From: Thauera carbonicopians
Lineage (GTDB): Bacteria; Pseudomonadota; Gammaproteobacteria; Burkholderiales; Rhodocyclaceae
Assembly: GCF_025699485.1 (NCBI RefSeq)
Contig: NZ_JANUXN010000008.1
Span: 62,001 to 126,000 of the forward strand
Direction: 5' to 3'
Length of the DNA: 64,000 nt
Below, one piece after another: positions 43,315 to 53,040 of the stretch. The notes below the pieces were generated by a model. It made no database searches and was not told the DNA's origin. It was given only the letters and a program-made list of their open reading frames with translations. The translations under genes and the position numbers were made by a program. Numbering within the stretch: position 1 is the stretch's first letter; the number at the start of each line of letters is the position of its first letter.

Positions 43315-44267
43315 AGCGGCAGCGGCGGCACGTCTGCGGCGCGCAGGCGCAGGATGTCGCGATATTCGTCGGGGTTCTTGACCGACACCATCTCGCCGCT
43401 GCGCGGACGGTGGAAGTCGGTCGCACGCGACAGCCAGAAGCGCAGCGCCGCGGCACGCAGCATCGCCGGCCAGGCGGCGCGCTCTTCGGCGGTGAATGGC
43501 CGCTCGGCATGGTAGGCGTCGAGCAGGGCCTGGCTGCGGGCTGGGTCGAGCTGGCCGTCGGGCTGGCTGCACCAGTCGTTGACCGTCACCGCGACGTCGA
43601 ACAGCAGCGCGTCGTAGCCGGCGAAGTAGAAGTCGATCAGGCCGCCGATGTGCGGCGTGCCGTTCTCGTCCTTGTCCCACAGCACGTTGTCGCGGAACAG
43701 GTCGGCGTGGATCGCGCCCTGGGGCAGGGCGGCGGCATCGACGGTGGCCTGGAAGGCGATTTCGGTATCGAGCAGCGCCTGCTCGCCAGCCGGCAGGAAG
43801 GGGCGCACCAACTGCGCAGTGTCGGCCCGCCAGGCGGCACCGCGTGGGTTGTCCTGGCGGCGGCCGTAGGACTGGCCGGCGAGGTGCAGGCCAGCGAGCA
43901 TGGCGCCGATCTTCTCGCAGTGGATGACGCCGGGGTCCATCTCGGACGAACCCGACAGCCGAACCACCAGCGCAGCGGGCCGGTCCTGCAGGGTGCCGAG
44001 GTATTCGTTGTCGCGGTCGGCGATCGGTCCGGGTACGGGCAGGCCGTGGCGCGACAGGTGTGCCATCAGGTGCAGGTAGTAGGGCAGTTCGGCGCGCGAC
44101 AGATCTTCGAACAGCGTCAGCACATAGCGGCCGAGCGTGGTGGTGACGAAGAAGTTGCTGTTCTGCACGCCGGCCGAAATGCCTTTCAGCTCCACCAGCC
44201 GGCCGACGGCATAGCCTTTCAGCCATTCGGCGAGCGTGGTTTCGGGGACGTGCGTGAAGACGGACAT
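43311..44267 (-). CDS. thrB: Homoserine kinase (type II, ThrB of the APH fold)
   Basis: This 318-residue enzyme phosphorylates homoserine for threonine synthesis. It has VQNSNFFVTTTLGRYVLTLF in the N-lobe and the catalytic loop GAIHADLFRDNVLWDKDE, followed by GGLIDFYFAGYDALLFDVAV. It is the aminoglycoside-kinase-like form typical of beta- and gammaproteobacteria, not the GHMP form. Confidence 0.95.
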   Translation of the reverse strand: MSVFTHVPETTLAEWLKGYAVGRLVELKGISAGVQNSNFFVTTTLGRYVLTLFEDLSRAELPYYLHLMAHLSRHGLPVPGPIADRDNEYLGTLQDRPAALVVRLSGSSEMDPGVIHCEKIGAMLAGLHLAGQSYGRRQDNPRGAAWRADTAQLVRPFLPAGEQALLDTEIAFQATVDAAALPQGAIHADLFRDNVLWDKDENGTPHIGGLIDFYFAGYDALLFDVAVTVNDWCSQPDGQLDPARSQALLDAYHAERPFTAEERAAWPAMLRAAALRFWLSRATDFHRPRSGEMVSVKNPDEYRDILRLRAADVPPLPL

Positions 44268-44305
44268 GCGGACTCCGGAGGGGCGGGGGGGCTGGGTGGC
44301 TCGGG

Positions 44306-44854
44306 TCAGGCCGCCAGTGTGGCGGCAGGGTTGGCAGCGGCGGCCGCCATGCGCACGGCCTGCCAGGCAGCGAGCTTGGCATCGAAGCCGCGCGCGGCAT
44401 GCGCCGGGCTGGTCGACGGCAGGCGGGTGAAAGCCAGGCCGGGCGGCAGCGCGACACGGCTCCGCACGTGGCGGCGGAAAGCCGTTTCGGCGGTGGTGCC
44501 GTTGAAGAAGACGTGCCGGATCTGCGGACAGCTCCGGAACAGGCCGGCGAAGTCGTTCGGTTCGATGCTGGTGGGGGCGATGGCGCTGTCGAGGCTGCCG
44601 CTGCGCTCACAGGCGGCGATCACGTCCCACAGCGCCACGCCGGCCGCGTTCAATTGCGCCAGCCGTTCGGCGTAGGGCAGCTCCGGCCAAGCGCCGAACA
44701 GCGCCCCCATGATCGGCCAGAAGGCGTTGCGCGGATGGGCGTAATACTGCGCGGCGCCGAGCGAAGCCTGGCCCGGCATGCTGCCGAGCACCAGCACCCG
44801 CGCGTCGGCGCGCACGGCCGGGGCGAAGCTGCGCACGCGGGGGGGTGTGCTCAC
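44306..44854 (-). CDS. UDG-superfamily DNA glycosylase (hypoxanthine-DNA glycosylase type)
   Basis: This 182-residue protein has the family-6-like motif I VLGSMPGQASLGAAQYYAHP with NAFWPIM, and a C-terminal LPSTSPAH (motif II). The YYAHPRNAFW sequence is typical of DNA-deoxyinosine glycosylases. The GTG at 44854 overlaps the DUF2782 stop (GTGA), which fixes the start; a GTG at 44872 would extend it by six codons. Confidence 0.9.
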   Translation of the reverse strand: MSTPPRVRSFAPAVRADARVLVLGSMPGQASLGAAQYYAHPRNAFWPIMGALFGAWPELPYAERLAQLNAAGVALWDVIAACERSGSLDSAIAPTSIEPNDFAGLFRSCPQIRHVFFNGTTAETAFRRHVRSRVALPPGLAFTRLPSTSPAHAARGFDAKLAAWQAVRMAAAAANPAATLAA

Positions 44855-45171
44855 CAGGACTTGATCACCCACATCGGCACCGCCAGGTCGGGCAGGGAAT
44901 CCTCGCGCACCATCTTGCCGTTGCCTTCCTTGTCGATCAGGTAGTAGGGCACGCCGTGCGGCGGCGTCACCTTGACCATGTAGAGCTGGCCGCGGATGCG
45001 GTATTCGGCGACGGTGTCCTCGCCGCGCTGGATGATGGTGACTTCCGGCTCGTCGATCTCGCCTTCCATCGGCATCGGCGGCGGCTCGGGAATCGGCTCG
45101 AGGTCGGGCGGTTGCTGGGCGTAGGCCGGCATGGCGGCGGCGAGCAGCAGGGCGATCAGGGTGCGGCGCAT
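44851..45171 (-). CDS. DUF2782 periplasmic protein
   Basis: This 106-residue protein has a signal peptide (TLIALLLAAAMPAYAQ), a Pro/Glu-rich linker and a DUF2782 core: EYRIRGQLYMVKVTPPHGVP with YYLIDKEGNG. Function is unknown. It is commonly found beside thrB and polA in betaproteobacteria, as here. Confidence 0.9.
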   Translation of the reverse strand: MRRTLIALLLAAAMPAYAQQPPDLEPIPEPPPMPMEGEIDEPEVTIIQRGEDTVAEYRIRGQLYMVKVTPPHGVPYYLIDKEGNGKMVREDSLPDLAVPMWVIKSW

Positions 45172-45229
45172 GGTGTTCTCCTGAAGATGCCGTAATTCTA
45201 GCCGTTTGGGCCGAAGCCTGCTGCCGCGG

Positions 45230-45970
45230 CTACAGGTTCAGCATCATGTCGTGCTCGGCCGGCACCGGCTGGAAGCCGCGCCGCTCGTAATGCTTGAAGA
45301 TGGCCTCGACGACCTCTTCCGGCGTGTCGATGACCTGCACCAGCTCGAGATCCTCGGGGTTGATCATGCCGTCGGCGACCAGGCGGTCGCGGAACCAGTC
45401 GAGCAGGCCTTGCCAGAACGGGCGGTGCACCAGGATGATCGGAATCTTCTGGCTCTTCTTGGTCTGGATCAGCGTCATCGCTTCGAGCAGTTCGTCCAGC
45501 GTGCCGAAGCCGCCCGGCATCACCACGTAGGCGGCGGCAAACTTCACGAACATGAACTTGCGCGCAAAGAAGTGGCGGAAGGTCTGCGAGATGTCTTGGT
45601 AGGGATTGGCGGTCTGCTCCAGCGGCAGCTGGATGTTCAGCCCCACCGACGGACTCTTGCCGAAGAAGGCGCCCTTGTTGGCCGCTTCCATGATGCCCGG
45701 CCCGCCGCCCGAGATCACGGTGAAGCCCGAATCCGACAGCAGGCGCGCGATCTGCTCGGTCAGGATGTAGTACATGTGGTCGGGCGGTATGCGCGCGCTG
45801 CCGAAAATCGATACTGCCGGCCGGATTGCGGCCAGGCGGTCGGTCGCCTCCACGAACTCTGCCATAATTCCGAAAATCCGCCAGGACTCGCGCGCGTTGT
45901 AGCGCGGCGTGCCGCCGTCCGGAGCGCTATGGGCCTGGATGCTGCGGGGGAGTTTGTCTTTCGCGGTCAT
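45230..45970 (-). CDS. LOG-family protein (putative cytokinin riboside 5'-monophosphate phosphoribohydrolase)
   Basis: This 246-residue Rossmann protein has VSIFGSARIPPDHMYY, VISGGGPGIMEAANKGAF and the hallmark VVMPGGFGTLDELLEAMTLI. Family members hydrolyse nucleotide 5'-monophosphates. Start at 45970 is likely; M at 45994 would extend it. Divergent from polA, with a 66-bp gap. Confidence 0.9.
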   Translation of the reverse strand: MTAKDKLPRSIQAHSAPDGGTPRYNARESWRIFGIMAEFVEATDRLAAIRPAVSIFGSARIPPDHMYYILTEQIARLLSDSGFTVISGGGPGIMEAANKGAFFGKSPSVGLNIQLPLEQTANPYQDISQTFRHFFARKFMFVKFAAAYVVMPGGFGTLDELLEAMTLIQTKKSQKIPIILVHRPFWQGLLDWFRDRLVADGMINPEDLELVQVIDTPEEVVEAIFKHYERRGFQPVPAEHDMMLNL

Positions 45971-46036
45971 GTTGTTGTTCTCATGTATGTTCATCGGCCG
46001 GACCAGGCCGGACCCCGTTCCCGAGGATTTCCAGAA

Positions 46037-48787
46037 ATGCCGACCCTGCTGCTCGTCGATGGCTCCAGCTATCTCTATCGCGCCTTCCATGCGCTGCCCG
46101 ATCTGCGCAATTCGCAGGGCGAGCCGACGGGGGCGATACGGGGAGTGCTGTCGATGCTACGTCGGCTGGAAAGCGACTACAAGGCGGAATTTCGTGCCTG
46201 CGTGTTCGACGCCAAGGGCAAGACCTTCCGCGACGACTGGTATCCCGAATACAAGGCCCACCGCCCGTCGATGCCCGACGACCTGCGCGCGCAGATCGAG
46301 CCGCTGCACGAAGCGGTGGTGGCCGAAGGCTGGCCGCTGCTGTCGGTCGAGGGGGTCGAGGCCGACGACGTCATCGGCACGCTGACCCGCCAGGCGCTGG
46401 AGCGCGGCTGGGAAGTGGTGATCTCCACCGGCGACAAGGACCTGACCCAGCTCGTGCGCCCCGGCGTGCAGTGGGTTAACACCATGAGCGAGGAAGTGCT
46501 GGATTCGGCCGGCGTCGAAGCCAAGTTCGGCGTGCCGCCCGAGCGCATCATCGACTACCTGACCCTGGTCGGCGACACCGTGGACAACGTGCCCGGGGTG
46601 GAGAAATGCGGCCCCAAGACCGCGCTGAAATGGCTGGCCGAGTACGGCGACCTCGACAACCTGGTCGCCAACGCCGACAAGATCGGCGGCAAGGTCGGCG
46701 AGAACCTGCGCAAACACCTGGACTTCCTGCCGCTGGGGCGCAAGCTGGTGACGGTGGCCACCGACGTCGACCTGCCGGTGACGCTGGACGAACTGCCCGC
46801 ACGCGGCGACGACAAGGTGGCGCTGCGCGCGCTGTATGAGCGCTTCGAGTTCCGTTCCTGGCTGAAGGACATCGATGCCGGCGCCAGCAGCGTCGCCGCG
46901 TCGAAAGCCGCTACCGAAGCGCGCCGCTTTGCTCCGGATGGTGAAAGCAAGGGCGCGGAGCCGGCCGAAGCAGGATCGCACCGCGGCAACTACGCCACGA
47001 TCCTCGACTGGGACAGCTTCGAGACCTGGCTGGCCAAGATCGGCGCCGCCGAACTCACCGCCTTCGACACCGAAACCACCAGCCTCGACCCGATGGCCGC
47101 GCAACTGGTCGGCATGTCCTTCGCCGTCGAAGCGGGTCAAGCCGCCTACCTGCCGCTGGTCCACCGCGGCGCCGAAGCCCCCGAGCAACTGCCGCTGGCC
47201 GAGGTGCTGGACAAGCTGCGGCCCTGGCTGGAATCCGATACCCATGCCAAGCTCGGCCAGAACCTGAAGTACGACGCCCACGTGCTCGCCAACCACGGCA
47301 TCACGCTGCGCGGCATCGCCCACGACACCCTGCTCGAATCCTACGTGCTCGAAAGCGACAAGTCACACGACATGGATTCGCTCGCCCGCCGCCATCTCGG
47401 CCTGACGACGATCCCCTACACCGACGTCTGCGGCAAGGGCGCCAAGCAGATCGGCTTCGACGAAGTCGCGGTCGAACGCGCCACCGAATACGCCGCCGAG
47501 GACGCCGACGTCACGCTGCGCCTGCACCAGCACCTGTGGCCGCAGCTCGAAGCCGAACCCCGGCTTGCCGCGCTTTACCGCGACATCGAACTGCCGGTGC
47601 TGCGTGTGCTGCAGCAGATGGAGCGCACCGGCGTGCTGATCGACCCCTTCCTGCTCGCCCAGCACTCCGAAGAGCTCGGCCGCCGCCTGCACGAACTCGA
47701 ACTGCAGGCGCACGAACTGGCCGGCCAACCCTTCAACCTCGGTTCGCCCAAGCAGCTCGGCGAGATCCTGTTCGGCAAGCTCGGCCTGCCTGTGGTCAAG
47801 AAGACCGCCACCGGCCAGCCCTCCACCGACGAAGAAGTACTGGAAAAGCTCGCCGAAGACTACCCGCTGCCCAAGCTGCTGCTCGAGCACCGCAGCCTGT
47901 CCAAGCTCAAGAGCACCTACGCCGACAAGCTGCCGCGCATGGTCAACCCTGCCACCGGCCGGGTGCACACCAGCTTCTCGCAGGCCACCGCGGTCACCGG
48001 CCGGCTGTCCAGCTCCGAGCCCAACCTGCAGAACATCCCGATCCGCACACCCGAAGGCCGCCGCATCCGCGCCGCCTTCATCGCGCCCAAGGATCATTTG
48101 ATCGTCTCCGCCGACTACTCGCAGATCGAGCTGCGCATCATGGCCCACCTGTCGGGCGACGCCCGCCTGCTCGAAGCCTTCGCCCACGGCGAGGACGTGC
48201 ACCGCGCCACTGCCAGCGAAGTGTTCGGTGTGCCGCCGGCCGAAGTCAGCAGCGAACAGCGCCGCTACGCCAAGGTGATCAACTTCGGCCTCATCTACGG
48301 CATGAGTGCGCACGGCCTGGCCAAGAACCTCGGCATCGAACGCGCCGCCGCCCAGGGCTGGATCGACCGCTATTTCGCCCGCTACCCCGGCGTCGCCGAC
48401 TACATGGAACGCACCCGCATCGAAGCGCGCGAGCAAGGCTACGTCGAAACCGTGTTCGGCCGCCGCCTCTACCTGCCGGACATCCGCGCCGCCCAGGCCG
48501 GCCGCCGTCAGGGCGCCGAACGCGCGGCGATCAACGCGCCGATGCAGGGCACCGCCGCCGACCTGATCAAGAAGGCGATGATCGCCACCAGCGACTGGCT
48601 GGCCGCATCCGGACTGAAGTCGAAGCTGGTGCTGCAGGTGCACGACGAACTGGTGCTGGAAGTGCCCAAGGGCGAGCTCGAGGCCATCCGCAGCGAACTG
48701 CCCAAGCTGATGGGCGGCGTCGCGGAGCTGAACGTGCCGCTGCTGGTCGAAGTGGGGGCGGGCGACAACTGGGATGAGGCGCACTAG
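46037..48787 (+). CDS. polA: DNA polymerase I
   Basis: This 916-residue enzyme has all three activities. The N-terminal 5'-3' nuclease starts TLLLVDGSSYLYRAFHALPD; the 3'-5' exonuclease keeps its acidic motif TAFDTETTSLDPM at about 340; the polymerase has motif A DYSQIELRIMAH (~692), motif B KVINFGLIYGMSAHGLA (~745) and motif C LQVHDELVLEVP (~866). An Ala/Ser-rich linker separates the nuclease from the Klenow part. Confidence 0.99.
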   Translation: MPTLLLVDGSSYLYRAFHALPDLRNSQGEPTGAIRGVLSMLRRLESDYKAEFRACVFDAKGKTFRDDWYPEYKAHRPSMPDDLRAQIEPLHEAVVAEGWPLLSVEGVEADDVIGTLTRQALERGWEVVISTGDKDLTQLVRPGVQWVNTMSEEVLDSAGVEAKFGVPPERIIDYLTLVGDTVDNVPGVEKCGPKTALKWLAEYGDLDNLVANADKIGGKVGENLRKHLDFLPLGRKLVTVATDVDLPVTLDELPARGDDKVALRALYERFEFRSWLKDIDAGASSVAASKAATEARRFAPDGESKGAEPAEAGSHRGNYATILDWDSFETWLAKIGAAELTAFDTETTSLDPMAAQLVGMSFAVEAGQAAYLPLVHRGAEAPEQLPLAEVLDKLRPWLESDTHAKLGQNLKYDAHVLANHGITLRGIAHDTLLESYVLESDKSHDMDSLARRHLGLTTIPYTDVCGKGAKQIGFDEVAVERATEYAAEDADVTLRLHQHLWPQLEAEPRLAALYRDIELPVLRVLQQMERTGVLIDPFLLAQHSEELGRRLHELELQAHELAGQPFNLGSPKQLGEILFGKLGLPVVKKTATGQPSTDEEVLEKLAEDYPLPKLLLEHRSLSKLKSTYADKLPRMVNPATGRVHTSFSQATAVTGRLSSSEPNLQNIPIRTPEGRRIRAAFIAPKDHLIVSADYSQIELRIMAHLSGDARLLEAFAHGEDVHRATASEVFGVPPAEVSSEQRRYAKVINFGLIYGMSAHGLAKNLGIERAAAQGWIDRYFARYPGVADYMERTRIEAREQGYVETVFGRRLYLPDIRAAQAGRRQGAERAAINAPMQGTAADLIKKAMIATSDWLAASGLKSKLVLQVHDELVLEVPKGELEAIRSELPKLMGGVAELNVPLLVEVGAGDNWDEAH

Positions 48788-48854
48788 GCGTACGTGTTGC
48801 CCTTTGTTGTCTTTGCTGCACCGTCCATCTTTTCGACGTGCCGCCCATTTTTCC

Positions 48855-48948
48855 GCAGGAGCGGCTTCAGCCGGGGGCGCCTAGCCGCGAATTGGGCCTC
48901 ATGGCCACCCCCAACCGCTATTTTCGCGGCTGAAGCCGCTCCTACGGG
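48855..48948. repeat. REP-like inverted-repeat doublet
   Basis: AGGAGCGGCTTCAGCCG (from 48858) and its inverse CGGCTGAAGCCGCTCCT (ending 48942) face each other across about 50 bp that holds further GC palindromes. The core GCGGCTTCAGCCGC matches the element at 15506-15579. Such doublets are known as REP/BIME elements mobilised by RAYT transposases. Confidence 0.8.
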
Positions 48949-49070
48949 TACCCGGTGCTTTAGCGAATCAATCGCCCCGATAGCCGCCCGCAGCAAAGCT
49001 GCGTGCTAGCATCGCCGGCATCCAGAATGCTTGCCCCGGCCCGCGCCGGGGCCGAACCGCGAGATCACCC

Positions 49071-50126
49071 ATGAGCTTCTTCACCCAGTACATCGACAAG
49101 CACCTGGCCGCCATCGAGGCCCTGCGCGCCATCGAACAGGTGGTCGAGGCCGGCGCGCAGCGCATCAGTGCGGCACTCAACCGCGGCAACAAGATCCTGT
49201 TCTGCGGCAACGGCGGCAGCGCCGCCGACGCCCAGCACATCGCCGCCGAGCTGGTCGGCCGCTTCGTCGCCGAGCGCCGTGCGCTGCCCGGCATCGCGCT
49301 CACCACTGACACCTCCATCCTCACCGCGGTCGGCAACGACTACGGCTTCGATGACGTCTTCGCGCGCCAGGTCGATGCGCTCGGCCAGCCGGGCGACGTG
49401 CTGGTCGGCATCTCCACCAGCGGCAACAGCCCCAACGTCATCGCCGCGGTCGAAGCGGCGCGCCGGCGCGGCGTCGAAGTCATCGGCCTGCTCGGCCGCG
49501 ACGGCGGCAAGCTGCGCGAGCTCGTGGACCTGGCAGTCATCATCGGCGTCGCCGAGACGGCCCACATCCAAGAATGCCACATCATGATCGGCCACATGTG
49601 GTGCGCCTACGTCGACGCCCACCTCGCCACCGCGGATGCGGCCAAGGCCTCGGCCGCCGGCGTGCTGGACGAAGCCCGGGCCATCGCCACCGTCCGCGCC
49701 GCGCGCCAGGCCGGCGAGCGCGTGGTCATGACCAACGGCTGCTTCGACATCCTCCACCCCGGCCACATCGAATACCTGGAGCAGGCCCGTGCGCTCGGCC
49801 AGCGCCTGATCGTCGCCGTCAACGACGACGACTCGGTACGCCGCCTCAAGGGCGACGGCCGTCCGGTCAATTCGCTGGCCCACCGCATGCGCATGCTCGC
49901 CGCGATCGGCTGTGTGGATTGGGTGGTGCCGTTCGCCGAAGACACGCCCGAGCGCCTGATCTGCGCCGTGCTGCCCGACCTGCTGGTCAAGGGCGGCGAC
50001 TATACTCCCGACCAGATCGCCGGCGGCGACTGCGTCCGCCGCGCCGGCGGCGAAGTCAGGGTGCTGGGCTTCGTCGAAGGGCACTCCACCACCGGGTTGA
50101 TCGAGCGCATCCGCGACGGGGGTTGA
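49071..50126 (+). CDS. Fused GmhA (sedoheptulose-7-phosphate isomerase) and HldC (heptose-phosphate nucleotidyltransferase)
   Basis: This 351-residue protein joins two LPS-heptose enzymes. Residues 1-197 are Gmh[40 protein letters not shown], and [18 protein letters not shown]. Residues 205-351 are the RfaE/HldE C-terminal nucleotidyltransferase: [35 protein letters not shown] and [15 protein letters not shown]. The kinase half of HldE is absent. The fusion has no frameshift at the junction. It should act at the first and last steps of ADP-heptose synthesis. Confidence 0.92.
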   Translation: MSFFTQYIDKHLAAIEALRAIEQVVEAGAQRISAALNRGNKILFCGNGGSAADAQHIAAELVGRFVAERRALPGIALTTDTSILTAVGNDYGFDDVFARQVDALGQPGDVLVGISTSGNSPNVIAAVEAARRRGVEVIGLLGRDGGKLRELVDLAVIIGVAETAHIQECHIMIGHMWCAYVDAHLATADAAKASAAGVLDEARAIATVRAARQAGERVVMTNGCFDILHPGHIEYLEQARALGQRLIVAVNDDDSVRRLKGDGRPVNSLAHRMRMLAAIGCVDWVVPFAEDTPERLICAVLPDLLVKGGDYTPDQIAGGDCVRRAGGEVRVLGFVEGHSTTGLIERIRDGG

Positions 50127-50190
50127 TTCCGGAATTTACGGACGCTGATTCCGAGATTTACGAGGATCGATCCCGAAGTTTACGGAGCCC
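50125..50190. repeat. Three tandem 22-bp repeats
   Basis: Units start at 50125, 50147 and 50169, each fitting GATYCCGRRRTTTACG followed by six variable bases. They begin at the stop codon of the GmhA-HldC gene. The regular spacing suggests a protein-binding array, possibly an old transposon end. Confidence 0.8.
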
Positions 50191-50201
50191 GAGTTCCACG
50201 C

Positions 50202-50365
50202 TCAAAGCGCCTCCGCATCCGTGTAGATCTCGTCCAGTGTAATCTCGACCAAGCCGTGTTTCGCGCTTGCGCCGCCCATGGCGACGACCTCGCCGTCCAG
50301 GTTTCGTGCTTGATCTCAGTGCGGGTTTCGCCGTCGAGATAGTCTTCGATGCTGATTTTCAGTCG
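50202..50365 (-). pseudogene. Remnant of a Uma2-family endonuclease gene
   Basis: In one frame the minus strand encodes ISIEDYLDGETRTEIKHE, the N-terminus of Uma2-type proteins. After a shift, the next frame reads NLDGEVVAMGGASAKHG followed by LVEITLDEIYTDAEAL and stop, the Uma2 start of domain joined to its C-terminus. The middle (over 100 residues) and the reading frame are lost. It overlaps the 3' end of rfbC. Confidence 0.75.
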
Positions 50366-50910
50366 AAAACCTCGCACTCCGCCAGCACCGTCCCAGCCTG
50401 ATCCTTGGCCGACAATAAGGGTCGGCTACCGGCCAGCGGCCATTCCACGCCGACCGTGGGGTCGTCCCAGGCCAGGCAGCGTTCGTGCTCGGGGGCGTAA
50501 TAGTCGGTGGTCTTGTACAGCACGTCGGCGGTTTCGCTCAGCACCAGGAAGCCGTGTGCGAAACCTTCGGGAATCCAGAGCTGGTGCTTGTTTTCGGCCG
50601 ACAGCACGGCGCCCGTCCAGCAACCGAAATGCGGCGAACTGCGGCGCAGGTCGACGGCGACGTCGAAAATCTCGCCTTCGATCACGCGGATGAGTTTTCC
50701 CTGCGGCTGCTGAATCTGGTAGTGCAGGCCGCGCAGCACGCCGCGCCGAGAGCGTGAATGGTTGTCCTGCACGAAGCTCGCCTGGCAAGCCGTCGCGGCC
50801 TCGAAATCCCCCTGGTTGTAGCTTTCGAGGAAGAAGCCGCGCGCATCGCCGAATACCCTGGGTTCGAGCAGCCAGACGTCGGGGAGAGACATGCGTTTGG
50901 CGGTGATCAT
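50359..50910 (-). CDS. rfbC: dTDP-4-dehydrorhamnose 3,5-epimerase
   Basis: This 183-residue cupin enzyme is step three of dTDP-rhamnose synthesis. It has [35 protein letters not shown] with the catalytic His, [16 protein letters not shown] and [14 protein letters not shown]. The ATG overlaps the rfbA stop (ATGA). rfbB and rfbD are not in the window. Confidence 0.97.
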   Translation of the reverse strand: MITAKRMSLPDVWLLEPRVFGDARGFFLESYNQGDFEAATACQASFVQDNHSRSRRGVLRGLHYQIQQPQGKLIRVIEGEIFDVAVDLRRSSPHFGCWTGAVLSAENKHQLWIPEGFAHGFLVLSETADVLYKTTDYYAPEHERCLAWDDPTVGVEWPLAGSRPLLSAKDQAGTVLAECEVFD

Positions 50911-51833
50911 GCAGGTATTTCCTTAAGCAGTTGCAGCAAGTAGCGGCCGTAGTCGTTCTTCGCCAGCGGGGCCGCCAGGTTCTGGAGCTGTGCGGCGTCG
51001 ATCCAGCCCATGCGAAAGGCGATTTCCTCCGGGCAGGCCACCTTGAGGCCCTGGCGACGCTCCAGTGTGGCGATGAACTGGCTGGCTTCCAGCAGTGAGT
51101 CGTGGGTGCCGGTGTCCAGCCAGGCGTAGCCGCGTCCCATCGTTTCGACGTCCAGCAAGCCGTCATCCAGGTACAGCCGGTTCAGGTCGGTGATTTCCAG
51201 TTCGCCGCGTGCCGAAGGGTGCAGCGTGGCGGCGCGCGCGCTGGCGCTGCCATCGTAGAAGTACAGCCCCGTCACGGCATAGCTCGATTTCGGCTCGACG
51301 GGTTTCTCCTCGATCGACAGGACCTTGCCGTCGGCAGCGAACTCGACCACGCCATAGCGCTCCGGATCATGCACGTGATAGGCGAAGATCGTTGCGCCGG
51401 TTGTGGCCGCGGCAGCCCGTCGCAGCAGGCAATGTAGCTCGTGGCCGTAGAAGAGGTTGTCCCCCAGCACCAGTGTGCAGGGCGTGCTGGCCAGAAAGGA
51501 GTCCGCAATGATTAGCGCCTGCGCCAGCCCTTCGGGCTGCGGCTGCACGGCGTATTGCAGCGAGAGCCCCCACTGCGAGCCGTCTCCCAGCAACTGTTGG
51601 AAGCGCGGTGTGTCCTGCGGCGTCGAAATCAGCAGGATGTTGCGGATGCCCGTCAGCATCAGGGTGCTGAGCGGGTAATAGACCATGGGTTTGTCGAATA
51701 CCGGCAGCAACTGCTTGCTGATGGCGAGCGTGGCCGGGTGCAGGCGCGTGCCCGAGCCGCCGGCAAGAATGATGCCCTTGCGGTTGCGGTTGCGGTTGCG
51801 GTTGGGGGAGGGGGTGGGCTGTTCGTCTCTCAT
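50907..51833 (-). CDS. rfbA: Glucose-1-phosphate thymidylyltransferase
   Basis: This 308-residue enzyme makes dTDP-glucose: [49 protein letters not shown] and [14 protein letters not shown]. An unusual N-terminal extension [18 protein letters not shown] comes from a repeated TTGCGG hexamer (minus-strand CCGCAA) at 51779-51802. The start overlaps the ligase gene stop (ATGA). Homologues usually begin close to RKGIIL. Confidence 0.96.
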   Translation of the reverse strand: MRDEQPTPSPNRNRNRNRKGIILAGGSGTRLHPATLAISKQLLPVFDKPMVYYPLSTLMLTGIRNILLISTPQDTPRFQQLLGDGSQWGLSLQYAVQPQPEGLAQALIIADSFLASTPCTLVLGDNLFYGHELHCLLRRAAAATTGATIFAYHVHDPERYGVVEFAADGKVLSIEEKPVEPKSSYAVTGLYFYDGSASARAATLHPSARGELEITDLNRLYLDDGLLDVETMGRGYAWLDTGTHDSLLEASQFIATLERRQGLKVACPEEIAFRMGWIDAAQLQNLAAPLAKNDYGRYLLQLLKEIPA

Positions 51834-53005
51834 GCACTACCTTGATTTGTGCGCATGTGCGCAGTCGCCGCAACGGCAAAACCCAGTGGCAGCCAGGTGA
51901 TGAACCAGCTTTCGTTCGGCCGTGAAAAGAAGTTGCCGCCTTCGGTCAGGCCGGCGGCGAGGCCGAAGACGACCAGGCAGGATGCCACCACTGCATCGGT
52001 GTTGGCGCGCTGCACGAAGCAGGCGCGAAGCGCGGCGACATGCATGGCGATCCAGATCGCAAGGCCGATGAAGCCTAGTTCCAGCGCAACCGCCAGCATC
52101 ACATTGTGCGGATCGCGCCAAGTCATCTTCGTTGCTTCGACGAAGAACTCGGTACTGCCTTCGAAACCGTGGCCGATCAAAGGTTGCTCCATGATTTTGC
52201 CGAATGCGGCGACCCAAATTTCTGGTCGGCCGGATAAACCCCTGGAGGTGAATATTGTTGGCTGAATCACATATGCAAATACAGCCAATGCTGCCATCAG
52301 CCCCAGCGCACACAATGTGCGCCGGCTTGGTCGGATCAGGCAGAGCCAGCACAGTACCGCGGCAATACCGACCAGTGGTGTGCGTGAGCTGGTCAGAACT
52401 ATGCCCCACAACAGGATCGGGCAGCAGAGCAAGCAGATCCAGAAGAAGTGGTTCCAGCGCTCGGAAAGAAATACTGACGCCACGCCGAAAACGAACAAAA
52501 GTCCAAGAACGTGTGATGTAAGCAACTGGTTTATCAGAATGCCTGGGCCGATATAGTGTTCCCATGGTTTGCGCGTCGCTAGAAACTCGGGTGCTGTCCA
52601 AGCTACGAAGGCTGTGACAACGGTCATCGAAATCAGCAGGACATACCGCAATGGGACGGTGGCGCGGGCAGCACCGAGATAGAGCATGCCCGCGAGGGCT
52701 AGAAAGATGTAGAGAGGGCGCTTGACCAGCGACGACGAAACCTTGTCGCCCTCCGCCCAGCCCAGGCTGATGAGCACCCAGGCTGCCAGCACCAGGAACA
52801 GCAGCACTGCGGGCTGCTTGATGGCCTTCAGCATTTCCGTCCGTGTCACGATGAGTCCCAGCAGTGCAGGAACGGCGAAGAGCGCATAAAAGCTCTTCGA
52901 ATACAGGCTACGGTCGGTGAGCCAGAAAAAACCCGTCAGCAGGGTGAACAAACCAAGGCTGAGCCATATGCTCAGCGTGGTTTCGAGTCGATCTCGGTTG
53001 GGCAT
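51830..53005 (-). CDS. O-antigen ligase/polymerase (WaaL/Wzy-like)
   Basis: This 391-residue protein has about eleven membrane helices and a periplasmic loop with the Wzy_C/ligase pattern: [27 protein letters not shown] with LIGHGFEGS, and [18 protein letters not shown]. It either polymerises O-units or ligates O-antigen to lipid A core; sequence alone does not separate the two. Confidence 0.87.
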   Translation of the reverse strand: MPNRDRLETTLSIWLSLGLFTLLTGFFWLTDRSLYSKSFYALFAVPALLGLIVTRTEMLKAIKQPAVLLFLVLAAWVLISLGWAEGDKVSSSLVKRPLYIFLALAGMLYLGAARATVPLRYVLLISMTVVTAFVAWTAPEFLATRKPWEHYIGPGILINQLLTSHVLGLLFVFGVASVFLSERWNHFFWICLLCCPILLWGIVLTSSRTPLVGIAAVLCWLCLIRPSRRTLCALGLMAALAVFAYVIQPTIFTSRGLSGRPEIWVAAFGKIMEQPLIGHGFEGSTEFFVEATKMTWRDPHNVMLAVALELGFIGLAIWIAMHVAALRACFVQRANTDAVVASCLVVFGLAAGLTEGGNFFSRPNESWFITWLPLGFAVAATAHMRTNQGSA

Positions 53006-53040
53006 CAGATTTAATGGGATTGAGTGAGGGGTGAAGCACC

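Noticed and set aside
51779-51802. Hexamer repeat in rfbA as a phase-variation switch
   Set aside because: The unit length is a multiple of three, so slippage changes length but not frame; it was kept only as a length-variation note.
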